A stretch of 6,026 nucleotides of DNA from Candidatus Bathyarchaeota archaeon (GTDB taxonomy: Archaea; Thermoproteota; Bathyarchaeia; TCS64): assembly GCA_030601645.1 (NCBI GenBank), contig JAUWBQ010000113.1, forward strand, positions 1-6,026. The letters are read 5' to 3'. Positions 5,839-6,026 of this stretch are shown here, piece after piece. A program made the translations under genes and the position numbers. Numbering within the stretch: position 1 is the first letter of the stretch; each line of letters starts with the position of its first letter. The notes below the pieces were generated by a model. That model was given only the letters and a program-made list of their open reading frames with translations, ran no database searches and had not been told where the DNA came from.

Positions 5839-5903
5839 AATGCGCGTAGAATATATGAGTAGCCTATATTTTTCATTCAAAACTTAGTTCCGTCTGCATT
5901 TTT

Positions 5904-5914
5904 AAGATATAAAA
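5904..5914 (+). promoter_or_regulatory. Candidate archaeal TATA element for the right-edge gene
   Basis: AAGATATAAAA resembles an archaeal BRE/TATA box. Transcription would be expected about 25 nt downstream, near 5935, leaving a leader of roughly 30 nt with a good ribosome binding site before TTG 5968. A second AT-rich string, TATTTATAGC at 5921-5930, is an alternative. Confidence 0.4.
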
Positions 5915-5953
5915 CAAGCCTATTTATAGCTTCACTTGAAGGTGTAGGCTTTG

Positions 5954-5963
5954 GAAGGGGATC
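5954..5963 (+). promoter_or_regulatory. Shine-Dalgarno site deciding TTG start at 5968
   Basis: GAAGGGGATC matches the full archaeal consensus GGAGGTGATC at eight of ten positions. Its GGGGA core ends 6 nt before TTG 5968, close to the 5-nt spacing of the corrinoid gene's AGGTGA. Other nearby TTG codons (5951, 5964) run into early stops, so the site points to 5968. Confidence 0.5.
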
Positions 5964-5967
5964 TTGC

Positions 5968-6026
5968 TTGACTCAAATACTCGCTAAGAGGTCAAGAACA
6001 ACGCGAAAGAGATTCAGACTACTCCG
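5968..6026 (+). CDS. Start of an unidentified gene running off the right edge (19 codons)
   Basis: From TTG 5968 the frame stays open to the end of the window, giving MTQILAKRSRTTRKRFRLL. The segment is strongly basic (four Arg and two Lys within residues 7-15, Arg again at 17). This is typical of the cytoplasmic N-terminus before the first helix of a permease, but is not diagnostic. Four of its five complete arginine codons are AGG/AGA, the local gene style. Support comes mainly from the upstream ribosome binding site and TATA-like element. The product cannot be named from 19 residues. Confidence 0.42.
   Translation, partial: MTQILAKRSRTTRKRFRLL

Larger units (their letters stand above)
5560..5967. 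other. 408-nt AT-rich intergenic region with CG-alternating palindromes
   Basis: This gap separates the minus-strand operon from a plus-strand gene start at the right edge, so it should hold divergent promoters. It contains an inverted repeat next to the operon start, a run of seven T (5612-5618), a possible miniprotein frame, three alternating-CG runs, a near-perfect 18-nt palindrome and several TATA-like strings. CCTATATT occurs at 5802-5809 and 5863-5870, and CCTATTTA at 5919-5926. I see no tRNA or other RNA gene in it. Confidence 0.6.

Noticed and set aside
2129..5846. CRISPR array or mobile-element ends formed by the repeated CG motifs
   Set aside because: The motifs are short, irregularly spaced and lack spacers of constant size, terminal inverted repeats, target duplications or a transposase.

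Overview
The window looks archaeal, though I cannot fix the lineage. The evidence is an AGGTGA Shine-Dalgarno site that decides the corrinoid-protein start, AT-rich TATA-like elements, heavy use of AGG/AGA arginine codons in most genes, and a corrinoid methyltransferase module of the kind found in methyl-using archaea. Anaerobic archaea with MttB-type methyltransferases (for example Bathyarchaeia-like or Thermoplasmata-like groups) would fit, but some anaerobic bacteria also carry such modules.

Layout. Positions 1-786 (+) hold the C-terminal two thirds of a PLP-dependent class I/II aminotransferase of MalY/PatB type, cut by the left edge. Positions 882-2123 (+) encode a 12-helix MFS exporter of the DHA3/MFS_3 type, whose arginine codon use differs from its neighbours. 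After a 74-nt convergent gap with a T-tract, a perfect hairpin and GCGCGC motifs comes a three-gene minus-strand operon. In transcription order it encodes an octopine/opine-dehydrogenase-family protein (5559-4474), an MttB-superfamily methyltransferase without in-frame amber codons (4434-2854), and its corrinoid protein (2848-2198), which starts next to the methyltransferase stop. The last 467 nt (5560-6026) are mostly non-coding and AT-rich, with GC-alternating palindromes, a possible 39-residue membrane miniprotein (5648-5767), and what looks like the promoter, ribosome binding site and first 19 codons of a plus-strand gene that runs off the right edge.

How the genes may work together. The MttB-like protein and corrinoid protein should form a substrate:corrinoid methyl-transfer pair that removes a methyl group from a quaternary or tertiary amine. 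The co-transcribed opine-dehydrogenase homologue suggests that the substrate, or the demethylated product, is an N-carboxyalkyl amine or similar amino-acid derivative that is oxidised with NAD+. This pairing is the most interesting item here. The window contains no corrinoid activase (RamA type) and no second methyltransferase passing methyl groups to coenzyme M or a pterin, so these must lie elsewhere. The aminotransferase and transporter face the other way and any link to the operon is only a possibility.
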